Part shown: positions 48,317-58,679 of the stretch, piece by piece
Layout: each line of letters opens with the position of its first letter
Numbering within the stretch: position 1 is the first letter of the stretch
Assembly (NCBI RefSeq): GCF_001856665.1
Contig: NZ_CP017781.1
Coordinates: forward strand, 1,583,501-1,647,500
Direction: 5' to 3'
DNA length: 64,000 nucleotides
Source: Rhodobacter xanthinilyticus
Lineage (GTDB): Bacteria; Pseudomonadota; Alphaproteobacteria; Rhodobacterales; Rhodobacteraceae
Translations under genes and position numbers: made by a program
The notes under the pieces: model-generated
Databases searched by the model: none
What the model was told of the DNA's origin: nothing
The model's input: only the letters and a program-made list of their open reading frames with translations

Positions 48317-49426
48317 ATGTTGAAACCGGGGCCGGTCTGGGCAGTGGGGACAATGTCGGGAACCTCGCTCGATGGCGTCGATGCGGCGCTCGTGCTGACC
48401 GATGGCACCCGCATCCTCGATTTCGGCCGCGCCGATTATCGCCCCTATTCCGAGGCCGAACGCGAAACCCTGCGCGCAGCCCTTGGCCGCTGGCCCGGTG
48501 AGCCCGGGGTCGAGGCGGCGGCCGAAGTCGTCGAGACCGCCCATGCCGAGCTCCTCTCGACCCTTCTCGAGGCGCGGCTCGTCGGCTTTCACGGCCAGAC
48601 GCTGGCCCATGACCCCGACGGCCGTCAGGGCCCCCGCCGCACCCATCAGGCAGGCTCGGGCACGGTGCTGGCCGAGGTGCTCGGCCGCCCCGTGGTGTGG
48701 GATTTCCGCTCGATGGATGTCGAGCTCGGCGGTCAGGGCGCGCCGCTCGTGCCGTTTTTCCACTTCGCCTGCGCGAAATGGGCCGGGCTCACCGCGCCGG
48801 TGGCGATCCTGAACCTCGGGGGCGTTGGCAATGTCACCTGGCTCGACCCGCGCGCGCCGGGCCCCGAGGTGCCCGGCGCGGTGCTCGCTTTCGATACCGG
48901 CCCCGCCAATGCCCCGCTCAACGATCTGATGCGCGCGCGCGGGCTCGGCGAGGTCGATGAAGGCGGCGCGCTCGCCCGGGCGGGGCGGGCCGACGAGGGC
49001 CTCCTCGCGCGGTTCCTGGCCCATCCCTATTTCCTGCGCATCCCGCCCAAGTCTTTGGATCGCAACGATTTCAACCCGCTCTTCGCGGCGCTCGAGGGGC
49101 TTTGCGACGCCGATGCCGCCGCCACGCTCACCGCCTTCGCCGCCGCCGCCGTCGCCCGCGGCTTTGAGCATTTCCCCAGCCCCCCCAGCGCGCTCTATGT
49201 CGCCGGTGGCGGCCGGCTCAACGAGGCGCTGATGGTCGAGCTCGCCGCGCGCGTGGGCGTGCCCGTCGCCCCCGTCGAAGATCTCGGCCTCGATGGCGAC
49301 ATGCTCGAGGCGCAGGCCTTCGCCTATCTCGCCGTGCGCGTGGCCCGCGGCCTGCCCACCACCGCCCCCACCACCACCGGCGTCGCGGCCTTCGTCGGCG
49401 GCGGCCAGATCAGCCAGCCCGACTGA
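48317..49426 (+). CDS. anmK: Anhydro-N-acetylmuramic acid kinase
   Basis: 369 residues. N-terminal ATP-binding [47 protein letters not shown] and [10 protein letters not shown]. It phosphorylates and opens anhydroMurNAc released during wall turnover. Start 48317 follows GAAAGGGGAAGCC. MltG upstream in the window makes such anhydro ends, but the genes are not linked. Confidence 0.96.
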   Translation: MLKPGPVWAVGTMSGTSLDGVDAALVLTDGTRILDFGRADYRPYSEAERETLRAALGRWPGEPGVEAAAEVVETAHAELLSTLLEARLVGFHGQTLAHDPDGRQGPRRTHQAGSGTVLAEVLGRPVVWDFRSMDVELGGQGAPLVPFFHFACAKWAGLTAPVAILNLGGVGNVTWLDPRAPGPEVPGAVLAFDTGPANAPLNDLMRARGLGEVDEGGALARAGRADEGLLARFLAHPYFLRIPPKSLDRNDFNPLFAALEGLCDADAAATLTAFAAAAVARGFEHFPSPPSALYVAGGGRLNEALMVELAARVGVPVAPVEDLGLDGDMLEAQAFAYLAVRVARGLPTTAPTTTGVAAFVGGGQISQPD

Positions 49427-49593
49427 GCCCGCCGCGCTTGACGCCCGCCCCGCGCCGCATTATTTCGCCCAAGCCGAAAAACGTGCGGCCGGTCAGGTTA
49501 CCCCGGCCCCGAGGCGCCCCCCGCGCCCGGAGTTAGTCGAGTTTTCGAACCCACGGCACCTAAACATGCGGGCCCCGCCCGCCGCAAAGGTGC

Positions 49594-49854
49594 ATGATGC
49601 AAAAACCGAACCCGAAACGTGAGAAACTCACGATCCTGCTCGCACAGGTCTTCATCTCCTGCCTGATGGCGCTGATGATGACCTTCCTCTTCTCGATCCT
49701 CGTCGCCGAGGGCCTCACCCCGGGCTGGCCGCTGCGCTGGCTCGAGCATTTCCTCGCCGCCTGGCCGGTGGCCTTCGTGCTCTCGCTCTTCGTCGGCCCG
49801 CTCGCCTTCAAACTCGCCTTCTGGGTGATGCACCGCGTCGCCGGGCCCGCCTGA
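49594..49854 (+). CDS. DUF2798 small membrane protein
   Basis: 86 residues (MMQKPNPKREKLTILLAQVF). Two hydrophobic segments: IFSCLMALMMTFLF-like (20-42) and AWPVAFVLSLFVGPLAFKLAF. Family of unknown function. The 3' end lies inside a short direct repeat. Confidence 0.8.
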   Translation: MMQKPNPKREKLTILLAQVFISCLMALMMTFLFSILVAEGLTPGWPLRWLEHFLAAWPVAFVLSLFVGPLAFKLAFWVMHRVAGPA

Positions 49855-49886
49855 TCGGATCAGCCTGATCGGGCCCGCCTGATCGG
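49843..49886. repeat. Short direct repeat at the end of the DUF2798 gene
   Basis: GGGCCCGCCTGATCGG occurs at 49843-49858 and 49871-49886 with a partial copy between. The first copy includes the stop codon. Confidence 0.7.
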
Positions 49887-49955
49887 GCCAGCGCGTCGCA
49901 TGGCGGGGCAGGGCGGGGCGTGCTATACTCGGCTGAACGCGCGAGGAGGTGTCCC

Positions 49956-50384
49956 ATGGCCCATCCCGTTTCCGCCCCGTCCTCCGCCCCCCGCTTCTCG
50001 GCCCGCGCGGCGGCGGTCTTCCTGATCGGACTGGCCTCTCTGGTGATGGCGCTCTCGGGCCTTGTGCTCGCCATCGCGCCCTCGGGCCGGATCGCCCAGA
50101 CCGGCGACTGGACCGCGCTCGGCCTCTCCCGGCCGGGTTGGGAGAGCCTGCATCTGACGATGGGCGCGCTCTTTCTCGGCGCGGGCGGCTGGCATATCGC
50201 GCTGCATGGGTCGGTGATCATCAACCTTCTGCGCGGCGCGGGCGGCGCGGTCCTGGGCCACCGGCGCGAACTGGCCCTCGCCGGCGCGCTCGTGGCGCTG
50301 GTGCTCGTCACCGCGCTCGCCGATTGGCCGCCCGCAAGCTGGCTTGCCGATCTGCAAGGCTGGTTCAAACGCGATTTCTGGTGA
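49956..50384 (+). CDS. DUF4405-like cytochrome-b-type membrane protein
   Basis: 142 residues. Start ATG 49956 after GAGGAGGT. Three to four hydrophobic segments (AAVFLIGLASLVMALSGLVLA, LTMGALFLGAGGWHIALHGSV, LALAGALVALVLVTALAD). Histidines in ESLHLTMG and GWHIALH could bind heme as in DUF4405 proteins. Function unknown. Confidence 0.75.
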   Translation: MAHPVSAPSSAPRFSARAAAVFLIGLASLVMALSGLVLAIAPSGRIAQTGDWTALGLSRPGWESLHLTMGALFLGAGGWHIALHGSVIINLLRGAGGAVLGHRRELALAGALVALVLVTALADWPPASWLADLQGWFKRDFW

Positions 50385-50407
50385 GCCCGCCGCCGTCTCA
50401 GACGCCC

Positions 50408-50836
50408 TCAGCGCGGGATCGCAAACCCCGGCGGCGCGAGCTCGAACCCCTCGAAGCGGAACCCCGGGCTCACCGTGCAGCCGACCAGCGACCACGCCCC
50501 CCAACTGCGCGCCGATTGCCAATGCCCCGCCGGCACGATCGCCTGAACCACCTCGCCGCCGAGCACATCCGCCCCCAGAACCACATCGCGCCGCGGCCCG
50601 GCATCGTGCTCCGACATCCCGAGCACCAAAGGCGCGCCCGCGTGAAAATGCCAGATCTCCGCCGCATCGACCCGGTGCCAATGGCTGCGCTCACCGGCCT
50701 TGAGCAAGAACAGGATCGCCGTGCCCGCCGGCCGCGCGCCCGCCTCCGCCGCTGCCCGCCAGGTCTCGCGATACCACCCTCCCTCGGGGTGCGGCAAAAG
50801 CCCCAGCTCCGCGATGATCCGATCCGCCTCTTCCAT
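50408..50836 (-). CDS. Cupin family protein (DUF985)
   Basis: 142 residues. LLPHPEGGWYRETWRA at the N-terminus, the metal-like SHWHRVDAAEIWHFHAGAPL and the C-terminal LVGCTVSPGFRFEGFELAPPGF are diagnostic of the DUF985 cupins. Ligand unknown. Confidence 0.9.
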   Translation of the reverse strand: MEEADRIIAELGLLPHPEGGWYRETWRAAAEAGARPAGTAILFLLKAGERSHWHRVDAAEIWHFHAGAPLVLGMSEHDAGPRRDVVLGADVLGGEVVQAIVPAGHWQSARSWGAWSLVGCTVSPGFRFEGFELAPPGFAIPR

Positions 50837-50847
50837 TCCGTCCTCCC

Positions 50848-50954
50848 GTTTCTTCTTGGCCCAAATACGCCCGCCGGAGGCCTGAAAGTCAAAGAAAACC
50901 CCGCCGGAACGCTGCGTTCCGGCGGGGTCATGCGTATTTTTGCCAAGAAGAAAC
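50848..50954. repeat. Family B repeat, inverted-outward arms around a terminator (copy B3)
   Basis: TTTCTTCTTGGCCCAAATACGC (50850-50871) and GCGTATTTTTGCCAAGAAGA (50932-50951) are the two arms in the opposite orientation to B1, B2 and B4, with the eno terminator between them. Confidence 0.8.
50899..50927 (-). terminator. Rho-independent terminator after eno
   Basis: CCCCGCCGGAACG CAG CGTTCCGGCGGGG on the minus strand, followed by TTTTCTTTGACTTT. Confidence 0.85.
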
Positions 50955-50973
50955 CGAAGGTCGGTCTTCTGAC

Positions 50974-52347
<1,374 letters not shown>

Positions 52348-53225
52348 TTAGCGACGAAGGTCGGCGCGCCGGCGCCGCGCCTGACGCCAGAGCGTATAGA
52401 GCCCCGAGCCGACGATCACCGCCCCCCCGCGAGCGTCGCGCCATCGACCGGCTCGGCAAAGATCGCCGCCCCGATGATCAGCGCAAACACCAGCCGCGTG
52501 TAGCGGAACGGCGTGATCACCGAGACCTCGCCGATCCGCATCGCCGCGATCAGCGCGTAATAGGCGCCGGTGCCGAAGACGAGGGCGCCCGCGAAATAGG
52601 CCGCCTCGAGCGGCGAGGGCGCGCGCACCGGCTCGGGCGAGAGCGCGGCCATCACCACCCCCGCCGGGATCACCGAGGCAAAGCCCCAGGTCGCGAGCAT
52701 CAGCGAGCTGACCTCGCGCGGCACCCGCCGGGTGACCACATCGCGCGCCGCGAGCCCGATCACCGCCGCAACCGCCAAAAGCGAGAGCGCCGAGAACCCC
52801 TCGGTGCCGGGCCGAATCACGATCAGGACGCCTGCGAACCCCACCCCGATCGCGAGCCAGCGCCGCCAGCCCACCGTCTCGCCCAGAAACAGCGCCGCCC
52901 CCAGCGTCACCGCCAGCGGCGTCGCCTGCAAGATCGCCGAAGCCTGCGCGAGGGGCGTCAACGCCACCGCCGAGACAAAACACATCGTGCCGATCAGCTC
53001 GGTGGCATTGCGCATCAGGACCGGCCCCGACAGAAGCCCCCGCGTGACCAGCCGCTCGCGCCGCAAGAGCGCCACCACCGCATAGATCGCCGCGCCCCCC
53101 GCGCCGAGGATCGCGAGCACCTCGCCCAGCGGCAGCCCCCGCGCCAGCGCCTTGACGAACATGTCCTCAAGCGCAAAGCCCGCCATCGCGAGCACCATCA
53201 ACAAGCTGCCGCGCAGGTTTTCCAT
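52348..53225 (-). CDS. DMT/EamA family transporter, with apparent frameshift near the end
   Basis: MENLRGSLLMVLAMAGFALE begins a ten-segment DMT protein with EamA halves (LIGTMCFVSAVALTPLAQAS, FRYTRLVFALIIGAAIFAEPVDGATLAGG). As read it stops at 52416. Adding one C to the C7 run at 52422-52428 extends it as AVIVGSGLYTLWRQARRRR to 52348, the usual end of the last helix (292 residues). Substrate unknown. Confidence 0.88.
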
Positions 53226-53304
53226 CTCGCTCCCCGGGTTGCCCTGCCGCCGCTCTGCCCGAGCCTGTCCGCGCGGTCAAATCCGCGATTGTGCCCGGCA
53301 CAAG

Positions 53305-54003
53305 TTAGCGTAGCGCCCCCTCGATATCGGCCCAGATCGGCAGATGGTCCGAGGCGCGCCGCGCCAGCGGGCTGTCGAAGACCCCCATCCGCACCACCCG
53401 CAGCCCCGGCGTCACCACCACCCGATCAAGCCGCCCGACCGGCGCGAACGCGGGGTAGGAGGCCCCCGGCGCATGGATCTGAAAGCCGGTGAGCGCCTCA
53501 AAGCCGCGGCTCTCCGACCATTCATTGAAATCCCCGATCGCGAGCGCGGGGCCGGGGGCTGCGCGCAAGATCTCGGCCAGCCGCCCCCATTGCGCGCGCC
53601 GATCCGCGCGCCGCAGCCCCAGATGCGCCGCGATCAGCGTGAAGGGCGCCGCCCCCTCATGCGCGAGCCGCGCCGCCAGCGCGCCCCGCGGCTCGAGCCC
53701 GGGCAGATCGAGCCCCTCGACCGCAATCGCCCGCGTGCCGCGCCGCACGAGGATCGCCTGCCCATGCCAGCCGAGGCTGTCCGGCCCCGTACGCGGCCCA
53801 TCGATGCGCAGAAAATCGCTCTCCGCCTCGATCAGCTTTTCGGGCAGCGCGGCGGGCCGCGCCCCCATCCGCCGGTCGACCTCCTGCAGCGCGATGACAT
53901 CGGCGCTCAGCGCATTGAGCACGGCCAGGATCCGCGCCGGATCGGTCTTGCGATCGGTGCCGACACATTTGTGCAGATTATAGGAGGCGATGCGAATTGA
54001 CAT
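53305..54003 (-). CDS. Endonuclease/exonuclease/phosphatase family protein
   Basis: 232 residues. Start MSIRIASYNLHKCVGTDR at 54003. Active-site motifs: ASYNLHK, VIALQEVDRR, AAHLGLRR, AIGDFNEW and SDHLPIWADI. A Mg-dependent phosphodiesterase or phosphatase of the EEP superfamily; substrate unknown. Members of this kind often sit next to cardiolipin synthase-like genes, which are not present here. Confidence 0.9.
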   Translation of the reverse strand: MSIRIASYNLHKCVGTDRKTDPARILAVLNALSADVIALQEVDRRMGARPAALPEKLIEAESDFLRIDGPRTGPDSLGWHGQAILVRRGTRAIAVEGLDLPGLEPRGALAARLAHEGAAPFTLIAAHLGLRRADRRAQWGRLAEILRAAPGPALAIGDFNEWSESRGFEALTGFQIHAPGASYPAFAPVGRLDRVVVTPGLRVVRMGVFDSPLARRASDHLPIWADIEGALR

Positions 54004-54029
54004 GATTTCAATGTTTTGCGAGGCGCTCT

Positions 54030-55454
54030 TCAAGTTCCGCAGAAGGTGCGGCTGACCCGCTCCTCGGGGCGCGGCGCGGCCTCGAGATCGACAAATTCCG
54101 CCGCCGCCTCGAAGGGCCGCTCAAGCGCCGCCATCAGCCGCTCGAAAGGCCCCAGATCGCCCGCCACCGCCGCCGCGATCGCCTCCTCGACACGGTGGTT
54201 GCGCGCGATCCGCACCGGGTTCGCCCCCGCCATCACCGCTTCGGGCTCCGCCTCGCGCGCAAGCCGCGCCCGCCACTCCGGCGCCCAGGTGTCAAAGGCC
54301 GCAGGCTCGGCAAATTCCTCCCGCGCCGCGCCCGTCGAAAGGCCGCGGAAGGTGCGGGTGAAATCCGCGCCCTCGGTCGCCATCCGCCCGAGCAAGCCCT
54401 CGATCAGTGGCAAATCCTCCGGCCCGGCCGCCGCGAGCCCGATCTTGGCGCCCATCCGCGCCCGCCACTCGGCCTGAAACAGCGGCCCGAAGCCGTTGAC
54501 CGCCGCGCTCGCCGCCTCGATCGCCGCGGCCTCATCGGCGCCCATCAGCGGCAAGAGGCAGGAGGCAAACTGCGCCAGATTCCACGCCCCGATCTGCGGC
54601 TGCGCGGCATAGGCATAGCGGCCATAACTGTCGATCGAGGAAAACACCGTGTTCGGGTGATAGGCATCCATGAAGGCGCAGGGCCCGAAATCGATCGTCT
54701 CGCCGGAAAGCGCCATGTTGTCGGTGTTCATCACCCCATGGATGAACCCCACCGCCATCCAGCGCGCAATCAGCCGCGCCTGCGCCGCCACCACCGCCTC
54801 AAGCAGCGCAAGCGGCGTGTTGGCCTGCGGATAATGGCGCGAAATCAGTGTGTTGCAGAGCGTTTCTAATGCGTCCACATCGCCCCGCGCGGCGAAATAC
54901 TGGAACGTGCCGACCCGGAAATGGCTCGCCGCCACCCGGGTCAGAATCGCGCCCGGCCGCGCAAACCCATCGCGCACCACCCGCTCGCCCGTCGCCACCG
55001 CCGCAAGCGCCCGCGTCGTCGGGATCCCGAGCGCGGCGAAACTCTCGCTCACCAGATATTCGCGCAACACCGGCCCGAGCCAGGCCCGCCCGTCGCCGCG
55101 CCGCGAAAACGGCGTCGGCCCCGCGCCCTTGAGCTGCAGATCAAACCGCGCGCCATCCGGCGCCACCACCTCGCCGATCAAGATCGCCCGCCCGTCGCCC
55201 AAAGACGGCACCCAGCCGCCAAACTGATGCCCCGCATAGGCCATCGCGATCGGCTCGGCGCCCGCAGGCAGCGCATTGCCCGCCAGCATCGCAAGCCCCT
55301 CCGGCCCGGCAAGCCACTCGGCCTCGAGCCCGAGCCGCGCGGCAAGCCCGCGGTTGAGCGCCAAAAGCACGGGCGCCGCCACCGGGGTGGGCGCCTGGGG
55401 CGCGTAAAACCGCCCGGGCAGGCGGGCATAGCTGTTGTCGAAAACGGGCGTCAT
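54030..55454 (-). CDS. selO: Protein adenylyltransferase SelO (YdiU)
   Basis: 474 residues. Start [13 protein letters not shown] at 55454; upstream in-frame codons fall in repeat B4 and are excluded. Pseudokinase features: [47 protein letters not shown] and the metal motif [10 protein letters not shown]. SelO transfers AMP to redox proteins and protects against oxidative stress. It ends in the typical RTFCGT. Confidence 0.96.
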   Translation of the reverse strand: MTPVFDNSYARLPGRFYAPQAPTPVAAPVLLALNRGLAARLGLEAEWLAGPEGLAMLAGNALPAGAEPIAMAYAGHQFGGWVPSLGDGRAILIGEVVAPDGARFDLQLKGAGPTPFSRRGDGRAWLGPVLREYLVSESFAALGIPTTRALAAVATGERVVRDGFARPGAILTRVAASHFRVGTFQYFAARGDVDALETLCNTLISRHYPQANTPLALLEAVVAAQARLIARWMAVGFIHGVMNTDNMALSGETIDFGPCAFMDAYHPNTVFSSIDSYGRYAYAAQPQIGAWNLAQFASCLLPLMGADEAAAIEAASAAVNGFGPLFQAEWRARMGAKIGLAAAGPEDLPLIEGLLGRMATEGADFTRTFRGLSTGAAREEFAEPAAFDTWAPEWRARLAREAEPEAVMAGANPVRIARNHRVEEAIAAAVAGDLGPFERLMAALERPFEAAAEFVDLEAAPRPEERVSRTFCGT

Positions 55455-55529
55455 CTTGCCTCCTGCGGCTGATCTGGGGCGGGCGCCGGGCGCGTCAACC
55501 CGGCGTGCCGCCCGACCTGGCCGATTTGT

Positions 55530-55581
55530 GCGTATTTGGACCAAGAAGAAACCCCTTCGCTTCTTCTTGGAAAAAATACGC
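55530..55581. repeat. Family B palindromic repeat (copy B4)
   Basis: GCGTATTTGGACCAAGAAGA (55530-55549) and TTCTTCTTGGAAAAAATACGC (55561-55581) form a hairpin between selO and the nucleoside hydrolase gene. Confidence 0.85.
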
Positions 55582-55593
55582 AAAATCCGCCGC

Positions 55594-56529
55594 TCAAAGC
55601 CGCGCGAGACGCTCGGTCAAAAGCGCATAGAACCCCGCCGCATCGGCCTTTCCGACAAAATAGGCATTCGCCGGCCGATCCGTCACCCCCCACCAATCGG
55701 CAACCGTCATGCCGAGCGTCAGCTCCGAGCCAGTCTCGATCTCGACATTGATATGGCGCCCCTCGAAAAGCTCGGGTTTGAGCAGATAGGCGATCACGCA
55801 GGGGTCATGTAGCGGCGCGCCCTCGGAGCCATATTTCGCCATGTCGAACCGCTCGAAGAAATCCGTCCAGGCGGCGACGGCCTGGCCAACCGGCGTGCCA
55901 AGCGCGCGAAACGCCTCGATCCGGGTGCGCGTGGTGAGCACCTGATGCGTTGCATCGAGCGGCAAGACCACCAGCGGCACCCCGGATTTGAACACGATCT
56001 CAGCCGCTTGCGGGTCGACGTAAATGTTGAACTCGGCCGCGGGCGTGGTGTTGCCGACCTCGAAATAAGCCCCGCCCATCGCCACGATCTCGGCCACCCG
56101 CGGGATGATGTCGGGGGCGCGGGCAAAGGCGGTGGCGACATTCGTCAGCGGCCCGAGGGTGCACAGCGTGACCGAGCCCGGCGGCTCCTTGCGCAGCGTT
56201 TCGATCAGGAAATCAACCGCATGCTGGCTCTCGAGCGGCATCGTCGGCGGCGCGAGCGCGATCCCGTCGAGGCCGGTCTTGCCATGCACATATTCCGCCG
56301 TGACCAGCGCGCGCTGCATCGGCCGGTCGCAGCCGGCAAACACCCGCATCTCGCGCCGCCCGGCCAGCTCGCAGATCTTGCGCGCGTTTTCCTCGGTGCG
56401 CGCGAGCGGCACATTGCCCGCCACGCAGCAGATCCCCAGCACCTCGAGCTCCTCGCTCGCCAGCGCCAGCAGGATCGCGACCGCGTCGTCTTGTCCGGGG
56501 TCGGTGTCGATGATGATCTTGCGTGCCAT
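55594..56529 (-). CDS. Inosine-uridine preferring nucleoside hydrolase
   Basis: 311 residues. Calcium-binding DTDPGQDD at 8-15, [47 protein letters not shown] and the catalytic-site region [10 protein letters not shown]. It cleaves ribonucleosides to base and ribose. GGAGGGCCCG precedes ATG 56529. Base preference cannot be read. Confidence 0.95.
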   Translation of the reverse strand: MARKIIIDTDPGQDDAVAILLALASEELEVLGICCVAGNVPLARTEENARKICELAGRREMRVFAGCDRPMQRALVTAEYVHGKTGLDGIALAPPTMPLESQHAVDFLIETLRKEPPGSVTLCTLGPLTNVATAFARAPDIIPRVAEIVAMGGAYFEVGNTTPAAEFNIYVDPQAAEIVFKSGVPLVVLPLDATHQVLTTRTRIEAFRALGTPVGQAVAAWTDFFERFDMAKYGSEGAPLHDPCVIAYLLKPELFEGRHINVEIETGSELTLGMTVADWWGVTDRPANAYFVGKADAAGFYALLTERLARL

Positions 56530-56687
56530 CGGGCCCTCCTGTTTGGCGCCGAGAGTGTCGCAGCCCGGCGCGGGAGTCCAGATCCGCCCGATTGGTCAAA
56601 ACTCCGCCACAATCGGCAAATAGTTAACGAGTCGTGAAGAGATCAGACCGGGCTAACCGGCCTCCCGAACCGGCAGACGAGGCAGAC

Positions 56688-57470
56688 ATGACCAAGACCG
56701 TGCATCATCTGATGATTTGTGCCCCCGCGATGGCGGGGCTTGCGGGGCAGGTGGCGCGCGCGCTTGCCCAGGGCCGCGACCGGCTCGCCGAGGCGGGCTA
56801 TGGCGCCGCCGCGATCGGGCCGAGCGCCAGCGCGCAGATCCATATCGACGAGACGCTGATCGGGCGCGTGCCGCAGGGGCTTGCGGGGTTCTTCCCGCAG
56901 GTGGGCGGGCGGGCGCGCGATTACGCCGGGCGGCTCGGCGGGCCGGTGGGGCGGCTGGTCATCACGACGCTGCCCTATGACCTTTATTACCCGATGATGT
57001 GGCGCTTTCTGGCGCATCGTCGCGCGGTGCAACCCTTTGCCGAGATGGCCGAGCTCCTCGTCGCGCGCGAGCGGGGCTGGGTCGAGCTGGTGAGCGAGCT
57101 GAGCGCGGCGCTCGGAGCGCGCGAGACGGTGATCCTGCCCGCGCCGGTGCGCGGCGAGGAGGCGCTCGCGGCGCTGGTGCCCGGCGCCTCGCTGCCGATG
57201 CCGCCCGCCGCCGCTCAGGAGAACGTGCCCGATACCGGCCTTGTGATGCTGCAGCGGCTCTACCGCTCCGGCGCGACGATCGCGCCGCGCCAGATCCAGC
57301 GCCTGATGCAGTTTCACGCCCGCCAGCCGCAGCCCGCGCCGCTCGCCGCCTTTTCCGCGCTCGAAGCCGCGCGCCTGCGCCGCCGCTATCAGGCCGATCT
57401 CGCCACGCTTGCCGCGCGCCCCGGCGTGCGGATCGGGGCGGCGCCCGAGCTCGTGCTCGCCGCGGAATGA
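56688..57470 (+). CDS. Uncharacterised protein, weakly sulfotransferase-like
   Basis: 260 residues, start ATG 56688 after GACGAGGC. The middle segment (VGRLVITTLPYDLYYPMMWR, FLAHRRAVQPFAEMAELLVA, RGWVELVSELSAALGARETV) recalls a group of Rhodobacterales sulfotransferase-like proteins. No PAPS-binding P-loop is visible at the N-terminus, where MTKTVHHLMICAPAMAGLAG takes its place. The Pro/Gln-rich C-terminal part has no match. Function unknown. A bidirectional terminator follows. Confidence 0.6.
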   Translation: MTKTVHHLMICAPAMAGLAGQVARALAQGRDRLAEAGYGAAAIGPSASAQIHIDETLIGRVPQGLAGFFPQVGGRARDYAGRLGGPVGRLVITTLPYDLYYPMMWRFLAHRRAVQPFAEMAELLVARERGWVELVSELSAALGARETVILPAPVRGEEALAALVPGASLPMPPAAAQENVPDTGLVMLQRLYRSGATIAPRQIQRLMQFHARQPQPAPLAAFSALEAARLRRRYQADLATLAARPGVRIGAAPELVLAAE

Positions 57471-57472
57471 GC

Positions 57473-57506
57473 AAAAGCCCCGGATCGCTCCGGGGCTTTT
57501 TATTTT
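57473..57506. terminator. Bidirectional terminator between convergent genes
   Basis: AAAAGCCCCGGA TCGC TCCGGGGCTTTTTATTTT, A-rich before and T-rich after. It serves the gene at 56688 and the iron-binding protein gene. Confidence 0.85.
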
Positions 57507-57517
57507 AGGACAAGGGC

Positions 57518-58522
57518 TTAGCCGTCGAAGTTCACATCTTCGATGAGCTTGAGCGCCTCCGGCCGCAGCCGCGCCATCTCGGTCAGGCTCAGGCTGTCGG
57601 GGGTGAACTCGCCCCAGCTCTCGACCAGCGCCGAGCGCGCCACACCCGGTTTGATCGGGAATTCATGGTTGGTCTCGGCATAGATCCGCTGCGCCTCGTC
57701 GGAGGCCAGAAACTCCATGAGTTTCAAGGCGTTGTCGCGGTTCGGCGCGGATTTCGTCATCGCCACGCCAGAGATGTTCACATGCGTGCCGCCGCCCTCG
57801 AAGACCGGGAAGACGATGTTGACCGCATTCGCCCACGGGATCTGTTCGGGGTCGGCGAGCATCTGGCCCATGTAATAGGTGTTGCCGAGCGAGATGTCGC
57901 ATTCGCCCGCCCAGATCGATTTCACCTGGCTGCGGTCATTGCCCTCGGGGCGCTTGGCGAGGTTGGCTTTCACCCCCTCGAGCCAGGCGCGCGTCGCCTC
58001 GGGGCCGTGATGGGCGAGGAAGGCCGCGGTCAGCGCGACGTTGTAATCCGAGGTGAAGGGGCGGGTGCAGATCCGGCCTTTCCATTTCGGGTCGGCGAGG
58101 TCTTCGTAGGTGGTCACCTCGCCCGGCGCGACGCGGTCCTTGCTGGCGTAGACGATGCGCGCGCGCGAGGTCAGGCCGAACCAGTGCTGGCCCGGGTCGC
58201 GGAATTCGGCGGGGATCGCGGCCTCGAGGGCGGGGTCGTCGACGGCTTGGGTGACGCCGGCCGCGACCACCTGATCGAGCCGCGCGATATCGACCGTCAT
58301 CACCAGATCGGCAGGCGAGCGCGCGCCCTCGGCGGTCAGCCGTTCGACCATGCCCTTGTCGACGAAGGCGACATTGACGTTGATCCCGGTTTCGGCGGTG
58401 AAGGCGTCAAAGAGCGGCTGCACGAGCTCGGGCTGGCGGTGGGAATAGACATTGACGTCCTCGGCGAGCGCCGGGGCCGCGGTGAGCGCGGGGATCAGGG
58501 CCAGAAGGATGCGCTGGGTCAT
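57518..58522 (-). CDS. Fe(3+) ABC transporter periplasmic binding protein (FbpA-like)
   Basis: 334 residues. Signal peptide MTQRILLALIPALTAAPALA. VNVYSHRQPELVQPLFDAFT is the typical ferric-binding start (Tyr and His ligands). The paired Tyr ligands are in LGNTYYMGQML. KSIWAGECDISLGNTY fits the class C family. The permease and ATPase genes are not adjacent. Candidate operators lie just upstream. Confidence 0.93.
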   Translation of the reverse strand: MTQRILLALIPALTAAPALAEDVNVYSHRQPELVQPLFDAFTAETGINVNVAFVDKGMVERLTAEGARSPADLVMTVDIARLDQVVAAGVTQAVDDPALEAAIPAEFRDPGQHWFGLTSRARIVYASKDRVAPGEVTTYEDLADPKWKGRICTRPFTSDYNVALTAAFLAHHGPEATRAWLEGVKANLAKRPEGNDRSQVKSIWAGECDISLGNTYYMGQMLADPEQIPWANAVNIVFPVFEGGGTHVNISGVAMTKSAPNRDNALKLMEFLASDEAQRIYAETNHEFPIKPGVARSALVESWGEFTPDSLSLTEMARLRPEALKLIEDVNFDG

Positions 58523-58525
58523 GGG

Positions 58526-58554
58526 TGACTCCTTTGGTCAGGTTTTTGCCTGAC
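58526..58554 (-). promoter_or_regulatory. Inverted repeats before the iron-binding protein gene
   Basis: GTCAGG-TTTTTG-CCTGAC (58537-58554) and a partly overlapping TGA-N9-TCA (58526-58540) lie just before the start. The second resembles the RirA iron-box spacing, but it includes the ribosome site and may be chance. Confidence 0.3.
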
Positions 58555-58638
58555 TAGCCGGTGAGCGGGCGTGGGTCAATAGTTGAGTGAAGTTATCGGC
58601 TATCGCCTGCCCGGCGCCGCGCGGGTGGCGGCGGCGGA

Positions 58639-58673
58639 GCCTCCGGCGGGGATATTTTCACATCGTTGAAGGG
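58639..58673. repeat. Left half of a 35-bp inverted repeat flanking the ABC-F gene (A6L)
   Basis: GCCTCCGGCGGGGATATTTT followed by CACATCGTTGAAGGG. Exact reverse complement of 60582-60616. Family A variant. Confidence 0.92.
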
Positions 58674-58679
58674 GGGCGC

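Noticed and set aside
54003-54033. TTG start extending the EEP protein by ten codons
   Set aside because: It would overlap selO, and the extra residues (KSASQNIEI) are not conserved-looking. ATG 54003 begins directly at the domain.
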